From Symbiotaphrina buchneri (lineage: Eukaryota; Ascomycota; Symbiotaphrinales; Symbiotaphrinaceae), in assembly GCA_001599915.1 (NCBI GenBank), contig BCIG01000004.1, positions 62,001 through 126,000 of the forward strand: a stretch of DNA of 64,000 bases, in the 5' to 3' direction. Each line of letters opens with the position of its first letter. Position 1 is the stretch's first letter. A program made the translations under genes and the position numbers. Under the pieces are notes generated by a model that saw nothing but the letters and a program-made list of their open reading frames with translations, was not told the origin of the DNA and made no database searches. Below, one piece after another: positions 46,677 through 57,399 of the stretch.

Positions 46677-47593
46677 TTAGCCGTGCGCCGGGTAGACGAG
46701 TCGGAAGACATCGTTGAACACGAAGTAGCTGCCGGCCTCTGGCAGGAGTTGGAACGTCTGGACGTAAGACATGGGCTTTTGCTCTTCGTCGGTCTGTGAG
46801 ATAGAGTCAGCATGCAGTCCAACACAAGGCTGCAGAATCAGAGTGACTGCAGCCTAAAGTTTGCCATATTGAGCGTACCAAGAGTGCACCGGTGACCATG
46901 ACCAGGATACCGCCGGCTTCGCTCGACGGTTGCGCATCCAGGGTAGCTACCTGATGCACCACCTTTTGGAAGGGAAGGTTCTAAGGGAAGCGGAGAAGTT
47001 AGCCTTTCGTCGTCCAATACATCTACCAGACTCGAATAGCTCCAGTCTGTGGCCCTTTGGAGGTATGCAGCTTACCGTCAGATTTTCGACAATGGGTTGA
47101 GCGCCTTGGACCGCAGAGTTCTCGAAAGTGAGCATAGACTGGGGGCGCTGTATTGGGTCGAATTAGCACGCCGCCCTCCACACAAGCCATACCAGGCAGC
47201 AAGTGAACGGGCACATACGTATAGCGCAGCCAGGGCTCCTCGATTTTGGTCAAATGTCTCGTAGTAGAATTTGACGAATTGCTCTATCGCCCTTCTTCAG
47301 TATCCCGTTCTCCCACAATAGCAGCGAAGTCCAGCGCAAGAGCTAGGATCCTTCGTCAATGGTATGGTGACTTACGGGCAACCTCCTCGAAGTCTATAGC
47401 CAAGAAGTCAGCAATTATTTCTCATGGAGACATCAAAAGCAAGCTGCGCGATCTGAAAGCTGTGAAGTGCATCTGCGCATGCGCGGCATTGCGAGTCCAC
47501 AAACAGGCTCAGGGATGATGCCTCGGGCAAGAACAAACTGCATCTTGAAGGTCAAAGGGCGCATAGGAAAGGACGGAGGGACGTACTCGACAT
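46677..47593 (-). CDS. NTF2: Nuclear transport factor 2 (NTF2)
   Basis: Homodimer that carries Ran-GDP into the nucleus by binding FxFG nucleoporins. Six exons on the minus strand: 47593-47587 (7 nt), 47393-47376 (18 nt), 47283-47219, 47147-47076, 46980-46879, 46793-46677, giving 126 aa, the family length. Joined, they read MSNFEEVAQQFVKFYYETFD, then the core block YRPQSMLTFENSAVQGAQPI, then a PFQKVVHQVATLDAQPSSEA stretch and LPEAGSYFVFNDVFRLVY, all near-identical to the fungal consensus. Introns are 193, 92, 71, 95 and 85 nt, longer than most in this window. For intron 3 the CAG acceptor at 47150-47148 is preferred over a later one because it restores the conserved arginine after Tyr. A decoy ATG at 47732 (MALD...) gives no consistent protein. 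Confidence 0.93.
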
Positions 47594-48533
47594 GATGAAA
47601 GGCCTTTTTCGCGATCTGACGTAGCAATCGTCTATGTACGATGGAGAGGAACCGATTCAGAGCTTGCGATGTTGACAGTCTCTCGGTGGGGTGAAGGTGA
47701 AGATGTAGATGCCTAGCCGGGTCTAGCGCCATTTGATGGGTTCGCGAGCTTGAACGCTGCCCTTTTTTTCTCGTCGCTTCTGTCCCTTCACCTTCTCAAG
47801 ACTGGCACCCAGCTCTGTTTGCATCTCCCCCCACGACCACACTCGATTCATGTACGAGGATAGCAAGCAGAGGACCTATCCCCCAGGTAAGCCATCTCAA
47901 TTCCCTGCTGCTCTTTCATCCTCTGCGGCACTATCCTTGCTCTACATCTTACATGATGACCATTTACTTCTTAAACGATAACTTCAGATTGATGAATCAT
48001 GAAGAACAAAACGTTCAAGCTCAACAGTCTGACTCCCCTTGCTTCATTTTAATCATGTCTCGGCCGCCTTGTTACATTCATCTGTGGTCGCAGTGGTGAC
48101 TAACTAAGGCATAGATCCAGCCGCTGATCGAGACTAATAAGATATAATGGGGGAATAGCCGGCTGGGAGATTTCGCTGCTGCATATGATCGGATGTCACA
48201 TGCACGGGAGCAGCAGATGGTAGATAGCCCAATAGGATGCAATTCGAAGCACTCATTATATCTATGTATATGTCCCACATCTTTTCTTTTCTCTCCTCCA
48301 TATCATGAGGATCCCAGTAATAGCAAGACAAGCGGAGAAGGGAAGGTTTAAGTAGAGAGGCTGAGCTATGCACGCTGCAGGCTGCACGGTAAAAATCCAG
48401 CTATAAAAAAGATCCAGCTCCTTTGGATCCCAAACGCCGTTTTGAATCATCAGAAACACCGTGATTCCGCTCCATGAGGTTTCCATGAACCTCATTTTAT
48501 ATATAAGTCGAGTTGCTCTGCTAGGCCCATCTG
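47594..48533. other. Intergenic: NTF2 upstream region and GDS1-like 3' flank
   Basis: 940 bp between two minus-strand genes. It contains CT-rich sequence near 47760-47830. Minus-strand open frames (48078-48495) have no family signal. No RNA gene is evident. Confidence 0.4.
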
Positions 48534-49841
48534 TTACAAGCCACCGAGCCAGTCATCCAGCTCGGCAAGCTCGACATTCTCAGGGCTTCGCATTTCCCAG
48601 CTCAAACCAAGAGCATTTTCGCTCAGCCCATTCAAGGTAACGTCATCTCGAAGTTCCAGCTCCAGATTCAGCTTCTTGCTTGACAGGACTGTCCCCAATG
48701 CGACCGCCTGCGGCACCTGGGGCCGGACAACAGGGCTTGATCCCGCAAAGCCTGTCATCGCTCCATTCACGTTCAGAGTGCTGGCAGGCCCATGAGAGCC
48801 GAACAAGGCGGCGGCAGCCTCTGAATTCCGAAGCTCAGCAGCGGCCTCGTTCTCATCGTCATCCAGAGGATTCTCCTCTTGCGCTGGTTCCGCTGCAGTC
48901 ACGTTGACCTGCGGCCCATCATGACTTTGGCTTCGCTGGCGCATCTGCATGCTGGATGCAGTCTGCGTAAACTCCCTCTCATCGCCCTCAAGCGGTGGAC
49001 TTGCGGCACGGTGGTTATGCGCAAGATGGTCATCCACAGGTGTCGCAGGCCTCTCTTCGTCGTCAAGCTCAGGAGAAGAGAGATCTACCTCTGGGCTCGG
49101 ACTCAGGGCGACACGGCGTCGTGCCTCCTGTTCATCTTCCTCATCCTGGGCGTTGTTCTCGCCTTGAGATGACAACGAGGGAGAGATTATACGATGGTCG
49201 GAGAGATTCCGGAGCTCGGAAAGATTGACATGCTCCGGTATGGGGTGCGCAGGCAGAGTGGAAAGGTGGAAGTATATGCGCCGCGGATGTGTAGATGTCG
49301 TAGCCTTGATCAACGGGCAACGTGCGAGGGCTGTCCAAGGGCGGCGAACGTAGGCGTTGAGGCGCGAGTTGATTATGGAACAAGGATTAGCAGAACTAGG
49401 GGACATGTTAGCATAGAATCCAGCAGCAAGTGTCGCAGGGATAATATACCTCTCAACAATGGCCAGTGTCTTGGACAGGATCTCCGCGAGTTCCTTGATC
49501 AAGTGTGGCCGGTTGCCGGTCTTCTCCAGCTGTTGGATGACAGCGACAACGATATCATCTTTGATCCCTTCCAGATCGATTTTTGTCTCCACATCAGGGA
49601 CAGGGGAAGGTGGAGGCGTATGCTCAAAGACCTGTGGTCTCTCATTTTCCGTTGTCGGCTTCGACACAATATCCGGTGAGGGCGACGCCGATGTATGCGA
49701 CCGTTTGACTCTCTTCGAGGGTGGCTGGTCTGACGCAGGATGTGCTGGGGGCGAGCGGTGAGCGGTGGATCGCGAAGCTGCAGGCAGATGTATGCCGAGG
49801 GACGGCAACGACAGTGATTTTCTTCGAGTATTGTACGGCAT
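48534..49841 (-). CDS. GDS1-type winged-helix nuclear protein
   Basis: Probable DNA-binding regulator with a GDS1 winged-helix domain. Exons 49841-49450 and 49395-48534 give 417 aa. The N-terminus MPYNTRRKSLSLPSLGIHLP is basic and Ser/Pro-rich, with a KRVKRSH cluster that could be a nuclear signal. The winged helix spans roughly residues 93-185: DIVVAVIQQLEKTGNRPHLI, KELAEILSKTLAIVE, NPCSIINSRLNAYVRRPWTA, then PLIKATTSTHPRRIYFHLS. The remainder is low-complexity and acidic, ending DDWLGGL. The 54-nt intron (49449-49396) has a GTATAT donor, GCTAAC branch and CCTAG acceptor and no in-frame stop, so unspliced mRNA would stay open and add 18 residues inside the domain. In yeast GDS1 is linked to mitochondrial function; the role here is unknown. 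Confidence 0.78.
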   Translation of the reverse strand: MPYNTRRKSLSLPSLGIHLPAASRSTAHRSPPAHPASDQPPSKRVKRSHTSASPSPDIVSKPTTENERPQVFEHTPPPSPVPDVETKIDLEGIKDDIVVAVIQQLEKTGNRPHLIKELAEILSKTLAIVERYIIPATLAAGFYANMSPSSANPCSIINSRLNAYVRRPWTALARCPLIKATTSTHPRRIYFHLSTLPAHPIPEHVNLSELRNLSDHRIISPSLSSQGENNAQDEEDEQEARRRVALSPSPEVDLSSPELDDEERPATPVDDHLAHNHRAASPPLEGDEREFTQTASSMQMRQRSQSHDGPQVNVTAAEPAQEENPLDDDENEAAAELRNSEAAAALFGSHGPASTLNVNGAMTGFAGSSPVVRPQVPQAVALGTVLSSKKLNLELELRDDVTLNGLSENALGLSWEMRSPENVELAELDDWLGGL

Positions 49842-52815
49842 GATGGATTATGGAGGACAGTAGGAACTGTCGTCGGGGATGCGCAGGCTGGCGAAAGCTA
49901 TAGATCTGACTTGCGATGGAGTTTTGGAAGGACAGGGTGTGAAGCTGTCGCGCCTTCAGTCAGAACGTTGGTGCCCGAGGCTGGTGCTGCAGCTTGATCG
50001 CCACGGTCCTATTGGTCGGGGATGCTGGGGAGATGTGCGGAATGTGCGACCACACGACCAAAGCTTCCTTGAGGTCCAACGAAGCTCACTCGGAGGCGGT
50101 GAGAACGGAGGACAGGGGCAAGCAAGAGTGCGTCTTGGTTGGTAGAGGTAGTTGTGAGGATGTAAGGTAGAAAGGCCGTTGAGTGCGTAAAATGGACCGA
50201 ATCGTGACGTGGATCACCAAAAGATCCCAAGGGGGCGAGGCCGTGGGCGTTGGTGTGGACGACAAGGCGAGGAGGTATCTGTACCTCCTATTCTTTCTCG
50301 CTCTTTGTACCGATTTTCGCGTGAAAGGTACCGATATCTGCGCAAACGAGCCTCCGTTGGTGATTAGAGCACAGGCTGGTACAGTAATACAGGAGAGACG
50401 AGGCGGGAATTTCTTTTCCGCGAAACAGCAATATTATTATTCGAATATCCGGTTGATCCGCGACAGTAGGAAAAGAGAGAAAGTGGTTGGGGGAAGCGAA
50501 AAGGAGGTTGTCACTTGTCAGGCTGATGCGGATGTGCAGATACACGAGACAGGCTGCAGTTGGTACCTAACGTAAGGTAAAATGCGTAGGCGGTGGAGCG
50601 GGCGGGTTGGGTGACAGGAGGTTACGGCAGGCGCAGAATAGCTGATGCAAGGGAGAAAGTTTGCGAGGGTGGAAACACAATACGGAGCGTAAAAGCAGAC
50701 ACTAGCCACTAGCCACAAGCAAATTACCTGGAAAGGGCATAACGGGATGACAACCGTACGATGAATTTTCTCAAAGCCTTTAAACACTGTACTCTGTCTG
50801 AAGTACAAGTACGGATAGCTTGGGTAAGGTAGTACCAGGACTCGAGTCAGGCAAACTCAATGTAGGTTTCTTCGGGAACCGTACGAACCCGAAAGTACCT
50901 TAGTTGAATGCAGTAAACAGATACGCTTAGCAGAAGAAAAAAGAAAGAAAAAGCCGAAAAGAAGAAGTAAAATTGGGGCGTTAAACTAGCGTCTGCCGTT
51001 AGCGCCGCCCTCTGGAAGACTGGAAGTCGGGAGACTGGACGCAGCAGCAAATGGAATAACGGAAGCAATTTCTGGTCTAAAGTCGATTAATTCGATTCAG
51101 GCCTCCGGGTACTGAATGTCCGCCTTCCGCTGCCATCTCATTTGCCAGGTCTTATGTTCGTCGTTGCCTTGCCATGCCATGGTGACGTTCTCAGGGGCTC
51201 GTAGCTTTCGCAGCCGAGGAAGTAAGGTAAAGTTACGAACAACCGTACTCAGCAATCACTCCGTTTGCTGGGCCCCCTTTGCGACCGAATATGGTACCTC
51301 ATCAATCCCACCGGAAAGTCATTGTGCCCTTGCTTCCTGACAGGTGGCGGACAACCGGGAACATAACGATAGACATCAGAAAGAGGATCCTAGCGGAGCT
51401 TGGTGTTGCACGATCATCGCCAGATGTGACAGGAGCCGGCTCAGTGTAAGCGTACATTATGCAACTCGTGCATTTAAGTGGGTACGGTGCGTATGGCGAA
51501 AGCCCAGATCTTCGCGGGCTGCATCAAGCCATCACTTCGTCTCCTGCACCCCAAAGTTCCATGCAATTGATTGTCCGTTGCCGGGGCGCCGGGAGGAGAT
51601 GCAATTCGTTCGTCCAAGTTCAGTCGAAATTAGGACAGAGATCGATATTGATCTTCCGACTTTTGAAATAGATGCGCACTGCCATCATTTCAACTCGCCC
51701 GTCTTAGGTGTCTTAGGCAGCCAGTATCTCGTCAGATTTGGATTTGCTCTTTGAGCAATCTTCGCCCAGACTCCGCCAACCGATCAAACGTGAGAAATCC
51801 TTGTGCAGGTTCTGCCGGGTACCGACAATGAGGCGACTAGCTGACCCGCCAAAGAGGGCCCGGCAAAGGATAAAAGTGGGAACCAATCAGTGGAGTCGGA
51901 TTCTCGCCGACTGCACTTACGGACCTATTTTCACAGTGACTTTGAAGCTTCCAGATGTCATAGTGCGGGCCTGGTTAACCAAAGCGGCAAAGCCTGAATA
52001 ACAAACCCAACTGTAAGCAGCTCCGGAGTTGGTTCCTGATCGCCCTTCCAGAATTGTCAATGAAGAACTTCCGACCGGACCATACCTGTAGCCGAGGCCC
52101 AATCAGAATGATGCTAGCATCAAAGCGGCCATATCCGACATGTGCGCCGCAGGCAACCCCAGGTTGACCGGACGGAAACAGCTGATACGGATAGCCACGA
52201 ACATCGTTATCTCTCCAGTTCGCCTGGTCTGAGAAGACGAGGCTAAGGAGAGAGAGGAAGCTCAGACCCGGCTGTTACCCAGGGGTAATATGGCTATCGT
52301 ACTTCAGCATTCACACACTGGTGAACTTTAATTTTCGCCGACAGAGCCAACGATGAGGGCCGTTCTGATGATCGGCGGCACCGGCCAGCGGTAATAGGCA
52401 GCTTGATGTCACCCTGTTTTTGTCCTCGGCTCACGATACCGTAGGTCTCACCTTGCAGCTGTTGGATCTTCAATTTTGAGGTGGTGATGTGGGGTAATTG
52501 AGCAAGGTGTGTGGAGCCCAGATGCAGATGATGTCGATATGGAAGCCCACAGAGCATCCTTCTACACTTTCGGGTCCCATTTTCCTCAGTAGACCATAAT
52601 CCTCTGTCGCGGCAAGCAAGCCGCACGAATTGGTGGAATCGACTGCCGCTGTGCCGTGTACGCCAAGTTGCTGTTGTTAGCAGCCGTCCCGTCCTGCCTG
52701 GAACATGCTTCCGCTTCCACAGAAGAGAGGCACCTTAGTTACAGTACCGTTGTCCTCTGGTTTTGCTTTTATGCCTTGAGATGTGACCGTGCTTCGTCGA
52801 AGTTTAGTCGGGACC
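49842..52815. other. 3 kb gene-poor interval upstream of the GDS1-like gene
   Basis: I find no conserved coding region on either strand. The longest plus-strand frame (51344-51754) has no domain. The interval carries several TAAGGTA/GTACC motifs (50573, 50824-50836, 50895-50903, 51222-51229, 52731-52738) and an A/G-rich stretch at 50935-50970. It presumably holds a long promoter of the minus-strand gene on its left. No tRNA is visible. Confidence 0.45.
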
Positions 52816-53838
52816 TCAGAGTGACACCCTAGACGGGCTGGGTACTTTGGCTGGTCGTAACTCTACCCACCAGGTTGTCCCAAGGTGATAGCGTTTGATC
52901 TGCACGACCTCCAAGCCGCTTGCGGCCACGATGGCGCCTATATCCTTATTCCACCAGCAGCCATGCTTATCAGCATGTACTGGAGCCAAATCGTCTAATA
53001 TGCGGTTTAACCAGCCATAATGCGATCTTCCGTGCTCGAGCAGTAGGATTTGGCCAGAGTCTGGCTTGGCAAGTCGCCCTAGGTTTTTCAATAGTCCCAC
53101 TGGGTCAGCCGTCGAACAAAGCCCCATGGTCTGTAATATCGTATCAAAACCAGTGGTAGTCGGTGTGGGCAACGGTATCGGTCCAATCGCTGACTGCGCG
53201 AGAAAAGATACTTTCTTATACGCTGGATGCAGGTCTGCTATTGTTAGCATTCTTACCAAACGAGGATTTATATTCCGACAGCCAACCTCTGAACTTTTTC
53301 TTTGCTTTCGCAAGCATCTGGGGACTCTGATCGACAATTGTCAATGACTGAATCTTGCTGAGATCGTAAAATTGAGCATTCCTGCCGGTACCAGCAGAGA
53401 CCTCGAGCACATGCCCATTTGCGTTACTTGCGAGCCGCTTCCTGAGCCTCATAAGGCCGGTGAGCTTCTCGGCAAAGTTGACATCCTCATCGAAATGCTC
53501 TGCAGTCTCATTGTAGCGACTGGAGACGTCTGCGGGTATGTTGAGCTTCTTGGACTCAGCCACTCCCCGCTCATAGGTCGAATAAAGATAAAATCCATAG
53601 CCGGCGAATGCATAAACTGCAACACCGCCCACTATCCATGGTCCTTTTCTGAATTGCGAGCCGGTAGAGGTTACTGGTGCAGGCTTGTGAGTTCTGAGTG
53701 ACCAGTGTCAGCTGCTGCACATGCCCAAGGACTTTTTGATAGCGTCTTCTCAGACTTCAGATTCACTTCAGAGTAATAGAGTATACTCGGTAGAGGGGTG
53801 CTGCGGGCCACCCTGGCAACCAAAGATAGAATAGTCAT
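52816..53838 (-). CDS. OMS1-like membrane-anchored SAM methyltransferase
   Basis: Class-I methyltransferase resembling yeast mitochondrial Oms1. Exons: about 53838-53767 (uncertain), 53683-53287, 53237-52816, giving 296 aa. The proposed N-terminus MTILSLVARVARSTPLPSIL is positively charged without acids, like a mitochondrial presequence. A single membrane span follows (IVGGVAVYAFAGYGFYLYST), then RYNETAEHFDEDVNF and the SAM motif HVLEVSAGTGRNAQFYD. Motif II-like TIVDQSPQMLAKAKKKFR is next. The 49-nt intron (53286-53238) has a clear GCTAAC branch and CAATAG acceptor. Distal motifs are FDTILQTMGLCS, LLLEHGRSHYGWLNRIL and the C-terminal LGTTWWVELRPAK. The exon-1 join (GTGAAT donor; acceptor ACAAG) is my weakest, since a better-looking CAG at 53694-53692 gives the wrong phase. 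The substrate is unknown. Confidence 0.75.
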
Positions 53839-54393
53839 TTGACATTGGAAAGAGCAGTGGAACAAACAGATGCGGCAATACACTACTCGGACTGAAAGAA
53901 AGAGAAAATCCAAGCAGCAACGCCAGAGCCGCATTCAAAGGAAAAGGATCTCTACCCAGACGTCCAAAGCTCTCAAGAACTTGGCACGAACAGCAGGATT
54001 AAACAGAAACGATTCGGTCAAAACAGGTCTTACCTCGACACTCTTGTATTAGATGGAGGCCGCACTTGTGGAACCTTTTGAGAGACCACTTTATGTGCTG
54101 CCGGACTCATCTGACGAGAAGCCTGTAACCGATAGAGACAATAATGCTTGATTAGACCGTCAGTATCCCTTCGAATGTCATTCGGCAATATTTACTGTCT
54201 ACATCAGCTCGGATCATCAAGCATCAAATTTCGATATGCGTGTTGATAGTCGGATCTCGGCGAAATACTTTCTCCGTCGCACCCTGCCCCCCACCACCCA
54301 CTCCTACAATATCAATTGCTCAAAGGTAAGCCTCGAATCCGATCTGTTCTGAAATAGCTCTTGCTCACCGCCCGTCCGAACCGTGGTATAGCC
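53839..54393. other. Divergent intergenic region, OMS1-like / FAD oxidase
   Basis: 555 bp between divergent genes. It is AT-richer near 54130-54250. No recognised motif or small gene is seen. Confidence 0.4.
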
Positions 54394-55748
54394 ATGCCCA
54401 GAGCCGATCCTCCCTCCTCGATAATCATCATCGGCTCCGGAGTCTTTGGGCTCTCTACCGCCCTCGCCCTCGCATCCCGGCCCTCCTTCTCCTCCAGCCG
54501 TATTACGGTCTTGGATCGCTCGCCCTTCCCCGCACCCGACGGCTCCAGCATCGACAGCTCGCGCATCGTGCGCGCCGACTACGCTGATCCTGCGTACGCC
54601 GCGCTCGGCGCCGCGGCCCAGGAGCTCTGGCGCAACACCGAGTGGGGCGCGGAGGGGCGGTATGAGGAGACGGGATTGGTGCTGACGGCGGAGCATGGCA
54701 AGGAAGATTATGTCAGGGAGAGCCTGGAGAATGTGAAGGAGATCAATAGAGGGGAGGGCATTGAGATACTGCGGTCGAGAGAGGACATTGCCCGGGTTGC
54801 GAAATGCGGCGGAAGTGGATCGATTGGGTATGTCAATTGGAGATCGGGCTGGGCGAATGCGGAGCAGGCCGTGATATACTGCCGGAAGCTGGTAGACCAG
54901 ACCGGCAGGGTTGAATGCAAGACGGCGGAGGTGAAGAGACTCATCAGGCAGGGGCGTCAGGTGAAGGGCGTCGAATTGCTCAACGGACATCGCATGTATG
55001 CAGATCTGGTCGTTGTAGCAGCAGGCGCCTGGTCTGGGAGACTGGTTGATCTGCGGGGAAGGGCACAGGCCACGGGACAGGTGTTGACATACATCGATCT
55101 AACAGAAGAGGAACAGAAGAAGCTATATAGCATGCCCGTCTTATTGAACATGAGCACAGGCATGTTCATCATATCCCCACGGAACAGAGTCTTGAAGGTC
55201 GCAAGGCATGCGTATGGCTACACCAACCTGGTCAAGATACCACACCCTGAGAAAGACGGGGAATACATCGAGACCAGCCTCCCAAGAACCCAAGTCGATG
55301 AGCCAGGCCAGAGCATACCCAAGGAGGGACAAGACGACTGTAGGAAGATGCTGAGGGAAATGGTCCCAGAATTAGCTGACCGGCCTTGGTCCCGAACCCG
55401 GATATGCTGGTACTGCGATACGTGCGTTCTCCCATACCTTTACCCTAGGTTGAGGTTGTCATTGACATGAGATACAATAGGCCGACGGGGGACTTCCTCA
55501 TCACGTATCATCCAGAATATGAAGGCCTGTTCCTTGCTACTGGTGGGAGCGGGCATGGCTTCAAGTTTTTGCCCGTGATAGGCGAGCGGATAGTCGACGC
55601 GATTGAGCACAAGACACCGCAGGAGTTTAGGAACAAATGGGCCTGGCCACCGGAGCCTTCTCAGTCTGTAGTGACAGAAGATGGGAGCCGCAGTGGGACG
55701 AAAGGCCTTTCTCTAGATACCGAGATGCTCCGAGGAAGCAGGCTGTAG
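54394..55748 (+). CDS. FAD-dependent fructosyl-amine / saccharopine-type oxidase (MSOX family)
   Basis: Flavoprotein oxidase of the monomeric sarcosine oxidase family, probably acting on a secondary amine such as a fructosyl amino acid or L-saccharopine and releasing H2O2. Exons 54394-55421 and 55481-55748 give 431 aa; the 59-nt intron joins in phase 2 as CDTPTGDFLITYH. The dinucleotide motif IIIIGSGVFGLSTALAL lies near residue 10, followed by SSIDSSRIVRADYADPAYAAL, a block conserved in amadoriases. RICWYCDTPTGDF contains the cysteine expected to hold FAD covalently, and GLFLATGGSGHGFKFLPVIG is the C-terminal FAD loop. There is no obvious C-terminal SKL-type peroxisomal signal (ends RGSRL). 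Exon 1 is notably GC-rich around 54420-54660. The family is certain; the substrate is not. Confidence 0.85.
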
Positions 55749-56437
55749 GATGTGACGATCGACGAGAACATACCTATCATGTATAGAACTAGAACAAGAC
55801 TACTACTGGGCAAGTACGAAGTGATGCATCTACTCGTGAGGATAAGAGGACTGATTGCACGGACCACATCGTTTTCTTCGTAATGTTTTCATATTTGTCT
55901 GATCCTAAGACTTGTTCTGAAGCTGTAGTCTTATCGTCAAACCCTCGACGGCTCAACCAGGCATGATCGGTTGACGTCGGTACCCTTCCTCCTCCAATGA
56001 CAAAGTCGCCTTTCTTAGATACTGACGGCCCCTCATTGCCCCTCGAGACCTCTCCATGCGGAAAAACAAATGAGACAGCTCTACCGTCCAGTGGCTATGC
56101 CACTCACGACGACCGGTAGAGGCAGCTCTCTAAGATGACTCAGAAAAGGACTTGCACGCTAAACACAGATGTTGGACTCTTCTTTTCGTGAGACATCCAC
56201 CGAGCCAATCCCTTGTAAACGCCGGTGTTGATGCAGTATTCGATTGCGATCAAAAACAGAGCAAAATAATTCAAGACGGCAGAACATGACTTTGCCGCTG
56301 ACCATTTGCAGGACAAGCAAGAAGCAAAGTCTGTATCCGTCGTCGTAGAATCATGTAGTAATACAGGTCATGTGTCTATAGCTGGCAAAGGCGTCAGACT
56401 ATTGGACGACACCACCATGATCTTCCCGCCCTCTGGA
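55749..56437. other. Convergent 3' region, FAD oxidase / TBP
   Basis: 689 bp between two stop codons. It holds the nested hairpin listed separately and is otherwise unremarkable. Confidence 0.45.
56079..56121. other. Nested inverted repeat / hairpin
   Basis: Outer arms CTCTACCG (56079-56086) and CGGTAGAG (56114-56121) are perfectly complementary. An inner hairpin AGTGGC-TAT-GCCACT (56090-56104) lies between them. It could be a structured RNA element in a 3' UTR or a chance palindrome. Confidence 0.5.
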
Positions 56438-57399
56438 TTAGACCTTGCGGAAATCTGCCATTTGTCAGCAAGCCCGTACTTGATACTCTGAAGCTCGATG
56501 ATACTAACCAGAGAGCACAGGATAGATCATTTCGAAAGCTTGGTAGATCTCTTCCCTCACTTTGGCACCGGTCAAGACGATCTTTCCACTGACGAAGATC
56601 AGGAGCACAATCTTGGGCTTGATCATACGGTAGATCAATCCAGGGAAGAGTTCGGGCTCGTAAGAGCTGAAGTGGTGATGGCGAGAAGCAAGACCTTCAA
56701 GACGGATAGGGAATTTGATGTCGCAGGAGCCAACGATATTCTGGATCTTGAAATCCGTGAACTTGGCGTTGAACCCGAGCTTCTGAATGATACGTGCATA
56801 TTTCTTCGAGGCCAACTTGGAATCGTCCTCGGACTTAGCACCCGTGACGACCATCTTTCCAGAGGCGAAGATCAGGGCAGTCGTCTTAGGCTCACGGATA
56901 CGCATGATCACGGCCGCGAAACGCTAGAAGCTTGTTTAGCCAAAGAGCAAATGATTCAGCAAAAACCCGGTAAGTCAGTACCTTTGGGTTGTACTCTGCG
57001 TTCCTGGCATGCAAAGCAATCGTCTTCAGATCAAGTCGGCAGTCGAGGTTGACCGTTGCGACGATGTTTCTTTGATGCAAATTAAGCCTCATGAAGCAAT
57101 AAGAGGCTTCTAGGTCATACTCACTGCAAAGTGGGCACAATACCACTGACACCTTGTCCAGCACCAGGAGTCGCAGCAGGAGTGGCGGGAGTCACCCCAT
57201 TACCTGTAGGTGCGGTATTACCTCCTTGTTGCTGCTGACCGTTCACGTATCCGGTCGCGCCGTTCAGCTGCTGGTTGCCATCCTTCTCCGAAGAGGGAGG
57301 AGTCAGATCGCCTGCACCACCGGGGAACGACAGCGATGCGGGTGAAGTGAAGGCCTTCGCCTGTTGTGCGGTCGACGGGTGAGTGGTAAGACTGTCCAT
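56438..57399 (-). CDS. SPT15: TATA-box-binding protein (TBP)
   Basis: General transcription factor for all three RNA polymerases and core of TFIID. Exons on the minus strand: 57399-57125, 57069-56982, 56923-56509, 56454-56438 (17 nt), giving 264 aa, as in other filamentous fungi. The N-terminal third is low-complexity with a GQQQQGG run. The saddle domain begins [20 protein letters not shown] and has two direct repeats: first [20 protein letters not shown], second [18 protein letters not shown], joined by [20 protein letters not shown]. The last exon supplies DFRKV, restoring the conserved ending YPVLSDFRK-; without it the protein would end early. The ATG at 57399 ([17 protein letters not shown]) agrees with fungal TBPs. 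A GTG five codons upstream is in frame but not a start. Introns are 55, 58 and 54 nt. Confidence 0.96.

Noticed and set aside
47433-47732. Minus-strand frame starting MALD, like yeast NTF2
   Set aside because: The chance MALD start is not followed by a usable donor; the true start is MSN at 47593 with the 7-nt exon.
51344-51754. 136-codon plus-strand open frame in the 3 kb gap
   Set aside because: Composition looks random, no domain or splice structure supports it.
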